A DNA stretch of 64,000 nt, taken from contig OZ023275.1 of assembly GCA_964007475.1 (NCBI GenBank), forward strand, positions 6,324,001 to 6,388,000, written 5' to 3'. Source of the DNA: Hybos culiciformis. Taxonomy: Eukaryota; Arthropoda; Insecta; Diptera; Hybotidae. The notes beneath the pieces are model-generated. The model did not search any database. It saw nothing but the letters and a program-made list of their open reading frames with translations, and had not been told where the DNA came from. Position numbers and translations under genes: made by a program. Positions 23,467 to 38,800 of the stretch are shown here, in pieces (position 1 is the first letter of the stretch; every line of letters begins with the position of its first letter).

Positions 23467-26349
23467 AGATGCACTTGCATACTGTAAATAGGTCGTCAGC
23501 TGCATATAATTATTAGCATGTAGGTACTATTAAATAATAGTAGAAATTCTACACGCAGCGAAGAAGATGTAGCGAAATATTTTAAATAATTAATCCAAGT
23601 TGTGGTAAAAAAGAAAGAAAAAGGCGGACATTTAAAAATTAAGTTCAAAAGAAAAACAAAATTTTAGCACATTCAACAAATTAAATATAAGATATTATTT
23701 TATTCCTAGGATTAAGAAAACTTTCAGGGGAAGGAACATTCTAATTTTCGAAATTTTTTGTTTATAAAACTTTTTTTATTTATAGAACACTTTAAGTGTT
23801 AAAAAGGAAGGGAATGCAGGTGAAAATGAAATGAAAACAGAAAGAATATTTCAAACAAACTATTATGTAAAAAACTAAAAATCCTTTAAATTAAAAGTAA
23901 ATTTAAAACACCCTATCGAACGTCTTTTTGTTTGCCCCCAATTAATATTTTTTTTTAAAGTTTTCTTTAATGCTTCGCTTCGATAATTACTTCTGTAATT
24001 ATAATAATGACTATAATAAAGCAAATTAATATTGAAAATAAATAAAATTTATATGTACATCTAGATATAAAGATATTCAATATTCATATAGATATTATAA
24101 AAAAAAAAAATTAATTATTATTATAGTAGATATAGAAGAAAATGGATTTCATTTTTGAAATAGATAAAAAAAATGAAAATAGATCATTATTTAGAATAAA
24201 TTTTATATTTATCTAATTAGTTTCTCATTATATTTAATAAGTATTCAGAATTTTTGAATAAAATGAATATTATTTGTTAATAAAATTAATGTTTTTAAAC
24301 ACCACATTCGCCTTCCTCGTTGATGGGCGAAATATTTAAGTATCAGGACAATTTTTTTTCATTAAAAAATTTTAATTTTTATTAGAATTCTTCCAAGTGT
24401 ATTGATTTTTCTCTGGATTTCAATATTAATGAAATATACATATATTATTTGTAGTAGGGAAATTTTAATTCTAAAATTAATCAATGAAAATGAATAAAAA
24501 TAGAATTGTGGTGGCTCCCTAATTCTAAAGATAATATATTTTTAATTTAATATACATTTAATTTAAAATCATCAACTTCTATTTAGTAAGACTTCTTCTA
24601 TTTTACGTAATAGAATAAATGAATTATTCCTAGTTAACATTTATTTTCAAATAATATTTCATTGATTTTGCCAAATTATTACCATTTCATTTTTAAATTT
24701 TCACAAAAAAAAAAAAAATGTATTTTCACATATGTTTAATACATGTTCAAAAATATATATATAAATACATACAGATATATATAAGTATTTTCTTTTAGAA
24801 TTCTAATTACGTATGAAAAGGAAATTTTATCGTTATATGTTAAAAATTTTCAAAACGTGACTTCTGCAACATACTTAAATTGTGGTTTTCCATCCTAAGT
24901 TAGATTAATAAAAACAAAAAAATTTTTTTTATTTTTTTTTTCTTAAATGACTCAGCAAATGAAACGAATAATAAAAATTTTTACGAGCCTTAGTACGAGT
25001 TTTTTTTTTAACAAAAGAATTTTGTTAATATTTTATTCCGATAAAAGAAAAATAAAAGGATATTATTAGTTTCCTTATATATGATATTCTTTGTGTGCAA
25101 TTCATTTGAAATAATTTGAAGTTTATTATTGCATTTCTGATTCACGCCACCCATAAAAAACTATTCATAGTATAAATATCTAATTAGGAAAATAGAAGAA
25201 TCCTAAGATAATTAAAATTTTATTCTCATATTTTAATTTATTTTTATTTTAAATTTTAATTGATAAAATAAATCTAGTTTGAACATTAAATTTATAAATT
25301 TAAGTTCTATCGGCAGCACAAGCAAATTATCGGAATATTTCAGTTGTATACAATATATTGGGTAAATTAAAAATTTATAAATTTTATTTTCAATAATAAT
25401 ACTTACTTACTAACTAACTATAAAAATAATATAGAAAAATTTGAAATTATTAAGTCCTAAAAAACAAATTGACAACATTCCCTGCCCCTTTTGAAATATT
25501 TCTATTAAAATTTTTAAATAAAATTTAAAAGCTTCTTTTTTTTTTAAGAAATTATTTTTGAATAATAAAAGTTGTTTTTTGTTTTTTTTTTTTTCTGTAA
25601 CTTTTCTTATCGTCATTATTGTTTGTAAAGAATATATTCTTCTTAAATTTTCATTTTTCCATTATTTTATAAAGTCAGTGCTTTTAATATAAATTGCAAT
25701 TTCTTCTTTACCCCTATTCCCATAATATTTAAAAAATATTTTGTGGTATAAATAAGTAAATATACAAAATAAAATATATTTGATTGTTTTGTTTATTCCT
25801 TCGTTTGTTAGCCTTAAACAAAAATAAATATACCTATATATATTTTATGTTAGTATTAAATTCTATTTGTTTTGAGCTTGTTGAATCCCGGTTATTAGAA
25901 TATGTGAAAATAATTATTGCTCAATATAAGTCAGTATCCCAATGAAACGATGGAATTTTGTTAATGAATTCTTTAAAAAAGTTAAAATATAGTAAAGTGA
26001 AATTCTAGAAATTAGGTTATTCATATTTATATGTATGTATGTATATTATGAGGATTTCTATACATTTTGAAATTTAAGTTCTTATAAAATTATTTTTAAA
26101 ATTATTTATAAATTTAATTTAAAGTTTTGGATACACAAAACTAATCTTACAGCATCAAAAATTTGATTTTAATTTGGTTTAAATATAAAACTTTGTATAA
26201 TTTATTCAAAAATTGTAAATGATAAGTGTCAAGTTAATCATTCTTATGGATATCAGGACAAATAAATTCAATAATTTTTCTGAATTAATAAGAAGCAGCA
26301 ATAGATTAATAAGTTTCATGTGCGAATATATATCATTGCTTTCTTGTAC
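23467..26349. other. AT-rich DNA, nothing recognised
   Basis: Low-complexity A/T sequence. The 68-codon minus-strand open frame at 25410-25616 is lysine- and phenylalanine-rich and looks like chance. No RNA gene was seen. Confidence 0.4.
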
Positions 26350-26357
26350 ATTATAAT

Positions 26358-26854
26358 TAGAGCGGATAAAAAAGTCTCGCATAAAAACGATTTTAGGCGC
26401 CTAAAAAGTCCTGAAAAATTGCGAAAATATTCCCGTAAAAGTCTCTGAAAAGTCGCGCAAAAATATGAAAAAAAAAAACATACTTTTAAAGGATTTCGAA
26501 ACCAATATTATTATTTTTCACGATTGCAAAGTACAATACAGTGCTGTTTTAGATTTTCGAACGAAAAAGATCTACGTTTATCTGTCAAAACATTTTTGTA
26601 TGCTGAAAAAAATCTTTCAACATCAGCCGATGTTGTGAGACAATACTTGTAAGCAGCCAGATAGCTAGGTGAAAGATTCAAAACAAATTCTTGCGTTGTT
26701 TGTGATCGATGATTCAAAGCATTATTACCGAAAAATGGTCATTTTAGGCTCGCTAGGCTGAAATTTCCAAAAAAGTCTCGCTAAGCCAAAAACATCAAAA
26801 AAAAAAACTGCAAAATCCTAGTCTCTAGGCAATTAGGCATTTATATCCGCTCTA
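26358..26854 (-). mobile_element. Deleted hAT transposon carrying the transposase C-terminus
   Basis: The 497-base element starts TAGAGCGGATA and ends TATCCGCTCTA, an 11-base terminal inverted repeat. It is flanked by a perfect 8-base duplication, ATTATAAT, at 26350-26357 and 26855-26862, which is the hAT hallmark. Unlike the other small elements here, it keeps a piece of transposase on the minus strand, so it arose by internal deletion of an autonomous copy. Confidence 0.85.
26511..26735 (-). pseudogene. hAT transposase fragment, C-terminal dimerisation domain
   Basis: An open frame of about 74 codons reads through to a stop at 26511. It contains LSPSYLAAYKYCLTTSADVE and then RFFSAYKNVLTDKRRSFSFE, followed by NLKQHCIVLCN. 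This is the conserved S-A-D-V-E-R-x-F-S ... NL pattern of the hAT C-terminal dimerisation domain. There is an in-frame stop just upstream of about 26735 and no zinc finger or catalytic core, so it is the tail of a transposase inside a non-autonomous element and not a working gene. Confidence 0.85.
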
Positions 26855-26862
26855 ATTATAAT

Positions 26863-29800
26863 CTACTAATTTAAACTTAATTAATGGTTAAATCACAGAT
26901 GAAACTTCAGCGCAAAATTTTCCCTTTATAAAATAAGTATCTAATGCAAATTCGGTCAAATTAGTTTTGTATCATATGAAATATTCAATATATGAATGTA
27001 TGAAAAAGTTTAGATCTTTCGCAAAACAACGTTCGGCATCAAATTCCACCTACTATGAATATGAATAGATAGATTCCTTGATAAATGAATTCTCAACACG
27101 AAAATAACTAAAATAAATTTTCACAATCCATGGGTTTACTAATTTAACTAGAATGAAATTTTAGCGCCATCTTTCCGGGCACTTCCAGGTAAGGGCCTTG
27201 TTCGCATGTAGCTTTAGCCGGCCCTGATATTTGACTTGAAAATATAAACACTCTATATCCAATATTTTATTTGATAAAAAAATAAAATAATTTTTTTTTA
27301 TTTATGAACTTTATTGAATTTTTTTTCATAAAAAAAATGCACATTACATTAAAATTTTAGATATTCATTTGATTGCTATTTTATTTTTGTTATATTTTGA
27401 AATTGTAAAATATGTATTTGCTTGTATATATATCTCTTCGATCAATATTTTTCAATTTCCTTAAAAGCTCTATTTACCTAAATAAAATAAATTTTTTTTT
27501 TTTGGTTTTAATTATAATTACTGAGTTGCGTAATAAAAAATTAAAAAAAAAAACAAAAGTCTTGCATTCTTGATTTTTACTCTCTACTAAAATGATAAAA
27601 AATATTTCAAAGAAAGTCCTTCTTCTTCGAGAATCAAAAAATGTTTTTTTCAATTATCTTGAGAAATTTATTTTAATTTATTCATTTGGAATAATTATTT
27701 TTAAAAAGAAAAAAGGACAACAAATTGATATTGAGAAAATTTTGTTGAGAAACCGAACAAGCCACAAAGCCTTTTTTTCTATATATATGTATATCGAAAC
27801 AAATTTTATTTATTATTTAAAAAAAAATTGATTAAATTTTCTTAGAAGTATTATATCAATGTATATCTTTATGTTCTTGCATACCACACGTTTACATTAT
27901 TCTTTTTCATATTTTACAAATTTACGGTTATTTAATCCTAAATCAAATAATAAAAAAATTAAAATTTTCACGCTTCAGACGTCATAAAAAATTGTTTGCT
28001 TTTTTTTTTCTTAAATTTTTTGTCCTTAAATGTCACCGTTGGTTTTTCATTGATTCATTGATTCGATTTGGAGTATGGAAAGAAGTGTAGAAATTGCTTT
28101 AGTAAAGTTCAAGCCTCAATCATAAAATAAAATGATGTTGGAAATATTTCTTTTATAACATGCGAAATTTAATATAGACCATGCAGTGATGAGCTGCGTT
28201 TGTTAAATTTTTCAGAACCGATTGTTGAAATTGATTGAACCTCTCCTTATTTCTAAGTCTACCTAATACATACATAAAACGAAATATAACTTTTGGTTAG
28301 GCTGAAGTTAGTATTAATATGAGAAAGGCAGGAACGAACGGTTGGACGTTCGTAACAGTCCGAATAAGATTTTTAGGAACAGAAAAAATTCTAAATTAGA
28401 AACTTGAAGACTATTTAATAAACTGCAACTTATTAATAAAGATTAATCTAGAGTAAAACAATGTTCGCGTCGGGATCGACTACTTTTTTATAAATATACA
28501 TTTATAATAATAAGCTGAAGGGTAAATGTGTTGCATTTTAATTATAGGTGATACCGTATATTCGTATATAGCAAAAAAAAAAAATATTGCTATATTCCAA
28601 AAAATGTTTAATTTACAAAATTTTTCGTTTCCAAATTGATGTTAAATTTGTTCCGATTGTTAAAATTTTTGCAGCTCAGCACTGGACACATGATATTTTT
28701 ATATTTTTCAACCTTTTTACCTTTGTTTCAATTGACATTATTACATGTACCTACCTATATCCTTTTTTCAACATGATAATTAACCTGAAAATAAATGTAT
28801 ACAATTTTAACTTAAATGACCCTTTTGACTTTAATTCATTTTATTTCTATTTTTAAACTTTTAATTATAATATACCAATTGCTAAATTAAGATGTAACAC
28901 TTAACGACTATAGGGTAGAAAAAAAAGGATGTATGTGTTTACAATCTGTCCTATATTTTCTCTTGATGATTTTAAAAGTAGGCATTTTCGAAATTACTGG
29001 AACTGAGAGAGAACTATATAATATTCTAGTAGAATTGTCCAACAGGTGCAATCGTGCAATTAATTAATTTATTTAAGAGCTCTAAACATGAAATGAACAA
29101 TTAAATTAGATCGATTCTATTCTTCTAAGTATTAAAATATTTATTTCCATTGCTATTAGATTATGAATATAAATATTTATACGTATATTTTTTAAAATTT
29201 TTCAAGTTTTCTTTTCTTTTTTTTTTTATAAAACATAAACATGACAATAATGACGCAGTTCGATAAGTTATAGTACCCTATTGTGCCAATTTTTAAAAAT
29301 TTTCGCATTTTAATAAACTGAACAAAAAATCAATATAAAAATAGATTTCTGGTAAATTTTTTTTGAATTTTTTTTTTTTTTTTTAGAACATAAATATTTA
29401 ATAGTTTTACTATTCAACTTTATAACTTTGAAAAAAAGGCCGTCTAACCTACCTACCAAATATTTCACAGATTAACCATAGATAAAAGATTATGAGGTCT
29501 GTGTTTTAGAATGCATTTGATTAATTTACATATTTTTATTTTTATTTTATTTCAAGAAGAAAAATTGCTCAAGTTGTTTTATTATTCTAAGTTTGCAATG
29601 GCAAAATATTGAATTCTGACTAGTTAGAAGAACTACTTACTTAAAAAAAAATTGATTATAGGTTTCCTTTAAATATATGTATGTTATAATTTTAAAATTT
29701 CAATGACAAGTATATAATTTTATAACTTATCAACCTTTATTTTATGTAAATAATAATTAAAAAACAAAATTATATTTTTTTATTTTAAATAACTCCTTGC

Positions 29801-32800
29801 TAAGGTGGACTTCATTATCTTTTTTTTTTATTTAATTTATTGTTTTGACTTGAATATTGCAAATTTTTGCATTTCGGCGCATTAATATTTAATATGTGTG
29901 CTGGTTTTTATATTTTTTTAAATAAATAATTTATGGTAAAAATTTTATATCTAATATATAAGTAATACCCAACCCATGTATAGTTTATAAAATTTTTCCT
30001 CTTTTCTGTTGTTGTTTTGAAGTGAAAAGGAAAATGCTAGTAATAGGACAATTTTACTACATATATACATTTCCATTTATAACAATGGTATTTTAAAAAA
30101 TATTTCTCTATTTAATATAATTCATAGTCCTTTATGGAATAGAGAGAACGTTATAATGAATTTTAGCCTTTTATTAATATAATTTAATCGTAATATTTAA
30201 GATTTTTCTTTTTTTTTTCTTTTTTGTTAGGATAATTTATTATACATTTCCTTTACTTTTTTTCCCTCTGCAGCACTGTTACCGAAAAATGTTAGTTACA
30301 GAACTTATAAGTCATGTCATTATGCAAGTAAATGAAAAACAATAACCATTATTGAATAAAAATTTTCTTTGATACACACAAAATAGATTTTTCATAAGAT
30401 TTTTGTATTAAAAATACATGTATATACATTATCTATAAGTTAATTGCACCTTTTCAGTTAATGAAAGAAAACTAAACAGTTGTAAAATTCATTTGTCAGT
30501 TTTAATTTTATAAATTTGACATTTCTAACACTATTATAGGCAAAACATATTAAAATGTTGGATAGAACTATACTGTCCTGAGGTTCTTTTTACCCAATTG
30601 TTTTGATGTGTTCATAAAAATATTTATATGTATACATTTGCATATAAAAAATAGTTTTAGTGCCAACAATGTTCATAAATTTACAGTTTGTAAAATGTGT
30701 AATAAAATATTTACTTACAATATATTGTGTAGAAAATTCCTTTTCTAAATTAGAAAATATTTAAATTAAAGTAATGTTGTAGTAGGTATAGAGAGAGATT
30801 AAAAAATAATTGAATATAACTTCATATCATATTAAATAAATACATATATTAAATAGAATAGGGTTAGTTAAGTTAAAATTTTACCCCTGAGGGATTAGTA
30901 AAAGACTTATACGGCTATTAATCCTATATAAAATCTTTTTTTTATAATTTTGGGTCAATATTATGCTGATGTTCACATTTATACATTATTTTTTGCAATT
31001 TCGAAAACTATGATAATATAAGTATTTGAAGAATGGGCTTAGGTTTGGCTTAAAATTTCAAACGTTAAATTATTGCAGTTTAGAAAACAAGATAAGTTTC
31101 TCGCTTTCGATCAAAATATTCAAAAACTTATTCACGAAGCTAAGACTTCAAAATAATTTAGTTTAGAAATTCTAGACGATGTTAAACTTAATTTAAACCA
31201 GGTCAAATGCGGAACAGTTTAGAATTATCTCATAATTGAATTTAGAGACAGTGTACAAGTTCATACTTCAAGAATTCTATATATTTTGAATCAGACAAAC
31301 AAGAATAAGTTAAAATGGAAAGCATTTCAAAATTTGACGATTTTATCCTTGTATACATTATTAACACTATTATACTTCAACACATTATATTCATTAAAAT
31401 ATTTTGGAAATTTTACTCAAAAAGTTATATCAAACAAAGAAATTAAATAATTAATAAGTTATATCCAACAACGAAATTAATAAGGGCAGTATTCGAGAAT
31501 TACTTTCTAGACCAGACATCCATAAAAAATGTTTCATCGGTTTAATAATTTTTTCATTGAATTAGTATTCGAATTTGTGTTATATCCGTTCTACATCCCA
31601 ATTGATTGTTATAATTTAATATAAATAAAAATCTATATCTGTATACTGTATCCTATTAAAGACCTATAATACCATTATTAAAATAAACATTTTTGTCAAC
31701 CCAAAAAGGAATCAAGAATCGAATAAAAGACTTCATTGGTGAAATATTGAGAATTTATAACTTTAATTTTAGCTTATTTTTATTTATATTGCTTTTTTCC
31801 CTGGGAATATAATAAACATATATTTCTTAAGAAAAATAAAGAAGCAAAATTAATATAAATTTATTTTGTTTTTATTTGAATATGAGACAAATTGGTTTTA
31901 AAAAACATAATAAATTGTTCTTTTTTTCTCTGTTTTGTTTTAATTTCAATAAATTGAAAGAAAAATAAGAAAAGCGGATAAAATATGTAAATTGAGGAGT
32001 ATAATATCTTGATGTTTTTATGCTGTAAAAAAAAATTTTATTTTTAGTTTCTCATGTTAAAAATTGTAAAAAATTGTACCGATTTAGATAACAAATCTAT
32101 TTACATATATCTATCTTATTGCAAAAAAATTAATTAGAATTGTGTGATATAACCTAACACATTAATATAATAAAATAAAGTAAAGCGGTATAATTTATTT
32201 TCGACGCTATTCGATTTAATTTTTCATGGAGACTTTTAATTTAATATAACCCATGTGGTGAATTCAGCTACGTCAAATCTAATAAAAAACAATGTTTAAT
32301 CCTAAAATAAGTATAAATTTCAGAATATAATACTTTTTTTTACAGAATAAATTTTTTAAGGCATTAAAATTTTTTATAAGATCACTGAAAATGACGCAGA
32401 AGAAAATCCAGAACATTCAAAAATTCTTCTTCACATTTATTATTCAGAGTCAAAATATGGTTCTTATTATAATTATACCTTGATTTAATAAGATTTTTAA
32501 AAAATTCAAATAAAAAACAAATTTTCGTTATTTAATTCTTTTTTGATATTTTATTCCTTAAACAAAAAAAATTATAATTTTCTTATTTAAATTATGTTGA
32601 TTGCTCCATTCACAAAATGTCATCTTAATTTTGAAAGTAACAAGTATACGTCATCATCATCATAATAAAAAAAAAAATATAATAACGTGAAAATTTTAAC
32701 TTAATGAAAATTTTGCGTAAAAGTTAAAATTCCCCATTGATTAATAATATATAATTTACAAGTATAATTTTTGAGGTCTTATATGCCTCTGAGATATATT

Positions 32801-35800
32801 TAAATAAGAGAAAAACAATTTTATTTAATAATAATTTTGTTATATGTGTACATAAAATTTTCTTTTTTCTTTAAATAAATTTTCCTTTAATTTCATTACG
32901 ATGTTATTATTATTACTATTATTGTTACAGTGTATTGAGTAGGCGGTTATTGGGAATGAAAATGAAAGAAAAAAAAGAAAAACATTTTTTTTTGCATATT
33001 TTCATGAAAATAACTTTCTGATAAATAAGTTGAACATTCTTAAATTTTCGTTGGCGGCCGTCGGTGATAACGTTGCTTATACATAGTATGTACATAAGTA
33101 AGTACATCAATGTGACAATGTCTTGATTTTAATGAACTTTTAAGAATAAAATAATGATGTACCATGCGAATGATGTCGCACAATATACATTTAAAAATAA
33201 AATTAATACCTTAATTATTACACATTGTATTTATATGAAAATTTTGTAATTTATTTTTTTTTGTTTTCAAATTCTTTCAATTTTATGTATACATACAGAT
33301 ATGAACTTATATATATAAAAAAAAATATTATAAAGAAACGTTGTATTCAATTGCAAGTGTTATATTATATATATAACTTGTTACAATCCTTTTTATAATC
33401 AATGATTTATTTATAATAATTTCTTTTTCAATTTTTGTCAACAAAACATAAATTTAATGAGAAAAAGTTAAAAGGATAAAGAAAATATAAAATACATTTT
33501 CTAGCTTTGATAAAAATGCAATAATTTATTATACATGTTTCTCAATTGAAACTACATAAAACTTATTCATGTATTTACCAAAATTAGAGCAGAAAAAAAA
33601 AAACTTAAAGTATGTCAAAATGATATAAAGTTTAATTATAAAATCGAAAAAATTTAATATAAGTAGTACTAGAATTTCCTAAATGTATTAAAATGAACAA
33701 TATTGTTGTGGTCTATAAGGTAGAATTTTGCTGTGTAATTACATAGTAGTGTTGAAATTATGTAGCGCAAACAATATCTGAATACTATTTTATATAGAAG
33801 AACACACTTAGGAATTTTAATTTTTTTTCTGCATTATTTTTAAATATAATGTTCATGTTTGTTGCCTTCATGTGAGTTATGATTTTTTAATATTTTAGTA
33901 AATGCTTGTTTTTATGAATTCCAGTGTATAATTCTGATAAAAAGAATTTAAATATAAATTTTTTTAAAATGTCATTAAATATATAGTTTTGAAAAATATA
34001 TAGTTTTGTAAAAAATTAAAAAAGCCATATTCTGATGGTTACTTTTCTGAATTTGTATCTATACCTACCTTGAATAAATTTATCTTTGACAGAAAAATCA
34101 TAAATTTTAAGATATTTAAATTTCTACCACCATATACCTACTTTGTTGAGAGTGATACAAAATTACTACTCTTAAGTTCATGTGATACACTTAACTATAG
34201 AAACTATTGAAAAACTAAAAAAAAAAATTGTTTTTTTTTCTTGTATTTAACCAAGCGGATTATAGGTTTTTCAACTTGTTACGAAACAAAGAAATTAGTG
34301 AAATGAATACTAATTGGAAAGACTTTTAGTTTTTTTTTTCCAAAACACTTTGTTTTTTCTATACCCTTAGCAAATCAAATAGTTTACAGCAGGATAAAGT
34401 GTTAAAAGATTTTTTTTAGATTTATTCAATTCAATTTTTGTTTTCATTTTGTTTTCATTTTATTTTCAATTGAAATTTTATTTTCCGCCAACTTAATTTA
34501 TGTCCTTTTTAATATGAACAACTTTAGTTAGTTTTATTTTTGTTCGTAATTTCTGTTTTACTTTAATATGCTTCCTTGTCAAAGTGGTCTTGTTAGTTTT
34601 TTCCTCATCACAGAGTCCTTGGTGCATAATTACAGGGATTTAAGTGTATAAGGCTCATTCTCTGTATAAGGCTCATTATATGGTTTTGTATAACTTTAAA
34701 AATATTAAATTATATGATTAGCCTAAAATTTTGTTTTGTATAGTTATAAAAAAATTCAAAAAATTTCCAAATTTAGCTTTATTAGTTAATGTTATTATTT
34801 ATCACATCAAAATCACCTTAAGTTCACACAATTTTCATATATTTAAATATCAAAGTAACAGATGTGTTTTTATTAGCATAGCGAAATAAAATTCTTCAAT
34901 TTAATTAAATTTCGATCTAAGATTATTTAAATATAAAATAGTGCAGAAAGAACACTTTTATATAATTGTATACTATGTCCTTTCTGCACTATTTGGAATT
35001 TTTATTTTAACCGATAATTTATTTCCTTCCTTTATTAATACATATTTATACTCAGTTTGTATAGACCAACTGAATTTTTGTTTTTTTTTTTAAACAGAGT
35101 ATAAAATTGGTAGAAAATTTTCCTTTATAAAACTTAACAAAATTACTTTTTATAATACTATATTTATTATATATAGGAAAAATCCTTGGATATTATATGA
35201 AATACTTGTATATTGCTACAGGATTTTAATTTTCTCGGTTATTTTTCTTTTTCTTGAAAAAAAAAAAAAAAAATTGATGGTATGGTACCATATGGCTCAT
35301 AGTAAAAATTGTATTTTAAACGCTTTTTAGTTTTATACACATTTTTCCGTTCTATATAGATATACATATTTTTAGTTTTACTTTTATTATTATTATTACT
35401 TAAAAAAAACCAAAGGAAAAAGTGTAATTTAAATTAATGTTTTCTACGTGTTGGTTGTGAAAGTATTTTCCCATAATTCCATTATTGTTTTCAAAATAAA
35501 AAAAAATAAAGCAAAACTTTAAGAATATTATTTTATAGAAGACAGAAAAAAAAAAAAAGATAGATTAATCTGTTTTCAGACGGAATTACTCCTTTGTAAA
35601 TGAAAATATATGTTGGTTGGCTAAAAAAATAAAAAAAATAAAAATAGAAAATCAAGAAAAACTCAGACAATTATGGTGAAAATTATATTTCTTAGGGTAG
35701 GTTTAAATTCAAAACATGAAAATAGTATTCATTTTTTTTTTATTAAGAAGCTATATAATACTCTGTAATTTGAGAATCTTATTTCCTGATGTAAGAGGAG

Positions 35801-38800
35801 ATTTCGCATAAAATTTCAATTGAAAACACTAGAAATGTGAAGAAAGAATATTTTAAAACATTTATAACATTCATTAAATTAGATTTTTTTCCAAAAAGAA
35901 CTATGTACGTGTAAAACTTCGAAAAAATAACATTATTCTTAGTAAATAATATTAAATTTTAATAAAAAAAAGTATTTTTCAATGTATTTTTAATTTTCGC
36001 AATTTTAAACCACCTTACTATTTAATTTTTTTTATTTAGTTTTTTTTTTTCATTTACTTACATACGTATATGATATTATGTATATGAAGCGTATAAGAAC
36101 AGAAAACTATACACAAACTTTTAAATGATTTCCTGGGAAAATTTTATAAAACCTCAGGTAAAAATGATGGGTTTTTAGTCAAATACTACATGTACATACG
36201 GTATACAATGTATTATTTATAGATGTATTTTTTTAATATTTTCTAAAAAATTTTCAAGTATCTTAGTTGATAAATATGTTGAGTATGCAAAATATTTTTT
36301 ATTTTATGAAAAGAATGAAATGAACCAAAATAAAATAAAAACACATATGCATATATAATATTAATATTTTAATACAAAATCAGTATAAAAATAGAATAAA
36401 ACAAACTCATAGCTTCTTCATATTAGGGAAATTAATGTAATTTTAGAATTTCATTGATATGATGAACATACATAAATGTACATGACATAGCCATAAATAT
36501 ACATAACGTTGTTAAAAAAAATATATTAATCTTGGGATCAGGCTTTGAAGTTAAACGATAAATTCATAAACGATTGAAAATTTATTCTCTCAAGAACTAC
36601 AAAAAATTATCAGTTTTAGTTTTTCAATTTTTTTTTTTTGAGTTGTAAAATGAATTGTTAAAATTATGTGTTTGAGCACAAAACTCATTAGAAAATTAGC
36701 TATAAGAAAATTATAACTAAAACTAGAATATTTTCTGTGCTCAAAATCTTACATTTATATTATTATACATTTATACATGATAATTCGTCCAAAAATATGT
36801 AGCAAATGAATTTTAGCAAAATTTGCTAGTCGAAAGTTATTATTTTTATTGTTTGTTTTGTTCTAGCGAGAAACAAAAAACAAAAAAAAATTTTTTCACA
36901 ATAATATAAGCTTCTGAAATTTTTGTGAGAAATATTTCAATACTCATATGAACAGATATATTAAAAAGTAAAACTATTAGATATTTTTCCTTGCTACATC
37001 GAATCGCAAATTTTGCTATTAGTTCAATTTGAACTAAATTACACAACATGAAATATACAGAAAATATGACTCAAAGTTCTACTGAGAACAATATTGAACA
37101 ATATTGTTTGAATAATGGTTAAGATTGTACAATCCTGTTCGTTTAATTTCATTTATAAATAATGAACGTGTGGAAATTATGTGGTAAATAAACAAAAAAT
37201 ATAATATGTATACATTTTTTTTTTTGATGAAAGAAATAAGTAAAAATAAATATGTAGGGTTAAGTTAAGGAAAACTTGGTGGAAACAATACATTCAACGG
37301 AAATAATATTTTCAAAATATTTAATAATAATAACTTCTTTTTTTTTTTAATTTTACCCCTGTGAGTCAAAAGAATAATTTTTACCTCATAAAATTAATTT
37401 AATCCAATGTTCTCCATTAGCTATTTTCCAGATTTTAATATGAATTAAGAGTTTTTCCGGAAGTAGTCAGATAAATGATTAAAGAAAATTAATAAAATAA
37501 AAGCAATTTTTTTTTTAAAGTTTAGCAAAAATTTCTAAATGGTAGTTAGGGCGAATTTACTTAGTAGAATACTACATGTTTACTTGTTTATAAATTACAT
37601 TAAACAAATATTATGTTTGAGTACCTATACCTGTACAAGTAATTTTCAAATTAATGGTCCAACAAAGATTAATATTAATTTTGTGTATTTATTCTAGACT
37701 AAACCTATACGATTTAAAAATTGGATAAATTTTCAGGACTTTGTAATATCCTTGACAGTAATTCAATTATTTAAAATGCTTTATTTACGATTGCTGTCAT
37801 AAATAATTGATACATATTTTTCAATTAACAAAGCTTAAGGAATATTTATGAAAGCTGGGTAAAGACGAAGAAGTTGTTATTGAACAATTGACATTGTCTC
37901 TCTAATATTTGGATACGAGTTGGTCAAGAAACTATACAACTTATTTAATGTTTAAATTTCAGATTTTTAAATTTTATTTCGAGAAACAAACTGAGAAACA
38001 GTAACTAAAAACTTTAATAAGGATTGAGAATGAAATCAAACACTATATAGTCTAATTCTTCCAGAGAGTAGAACCACTTTTTTTTTGATTTGAAGAAATT
38101 TGAATTATTTTTCTTATTCCTTTTGTATCTGAGGGGAAAGTTAAAGTTTTTAAATATTATTCCTTCCGTAAGCTGATGTTGTTGTATTTTTGCGCTGATG
38201 TTTAAAACCATATAAATATTACAGATAGTCATTTTAAGAAAAAAAAATTTATGAAATAAATACAAAAAATTAAGTGTAAAATCTTAAAAAAAAACGACCT
38301 ATATTTTGACGAATAGATCTAATTTCTTCTTTTTTTTTTTCAGTTGAATTCATATTCATAGAATGTCACTAAACACTTCTTTCAAAATTTCAACAGCAAA
38401 AAAATTTTCTATATAAATGTTTTCTTTCCATTCAATCACATTATATCCTTTCAGATTTTTTTTTATATTAATCGCATATATTCATCACAAAGTATTATAA
38501 TACAGAAAATAAGATATATGATTCTCAATATATGCATGATAATAAATATATAGTACAGATCTAGGATAATAAATATAAGTTGGTTGAATAATCTTTAAGT
38601 ATCAACGTCCCAATAATAATAATAATATTATTATTGAATATACAATATATACGTATTAAGTATTATGTGTATCAAAAATTGAATAATATTTTCATACCTA
38701 AAGAATATAATACTCCAAACAAAATATTTACCCCAACATATATATACTAACATAATGTAAATGAAACTATATTTTTATTAAATTATATGAATAGAGCTTG

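Noticed and set aside
28587..28856. 89-codon frame
   Set aside because: Same AT-driven composition and no recognisable domain.
38014..38265. 83-codon minus-strand frame upstream of ARFGEF3
   Set aside because: Lysine/phenylalanine low-complexity content without any supporting signal.
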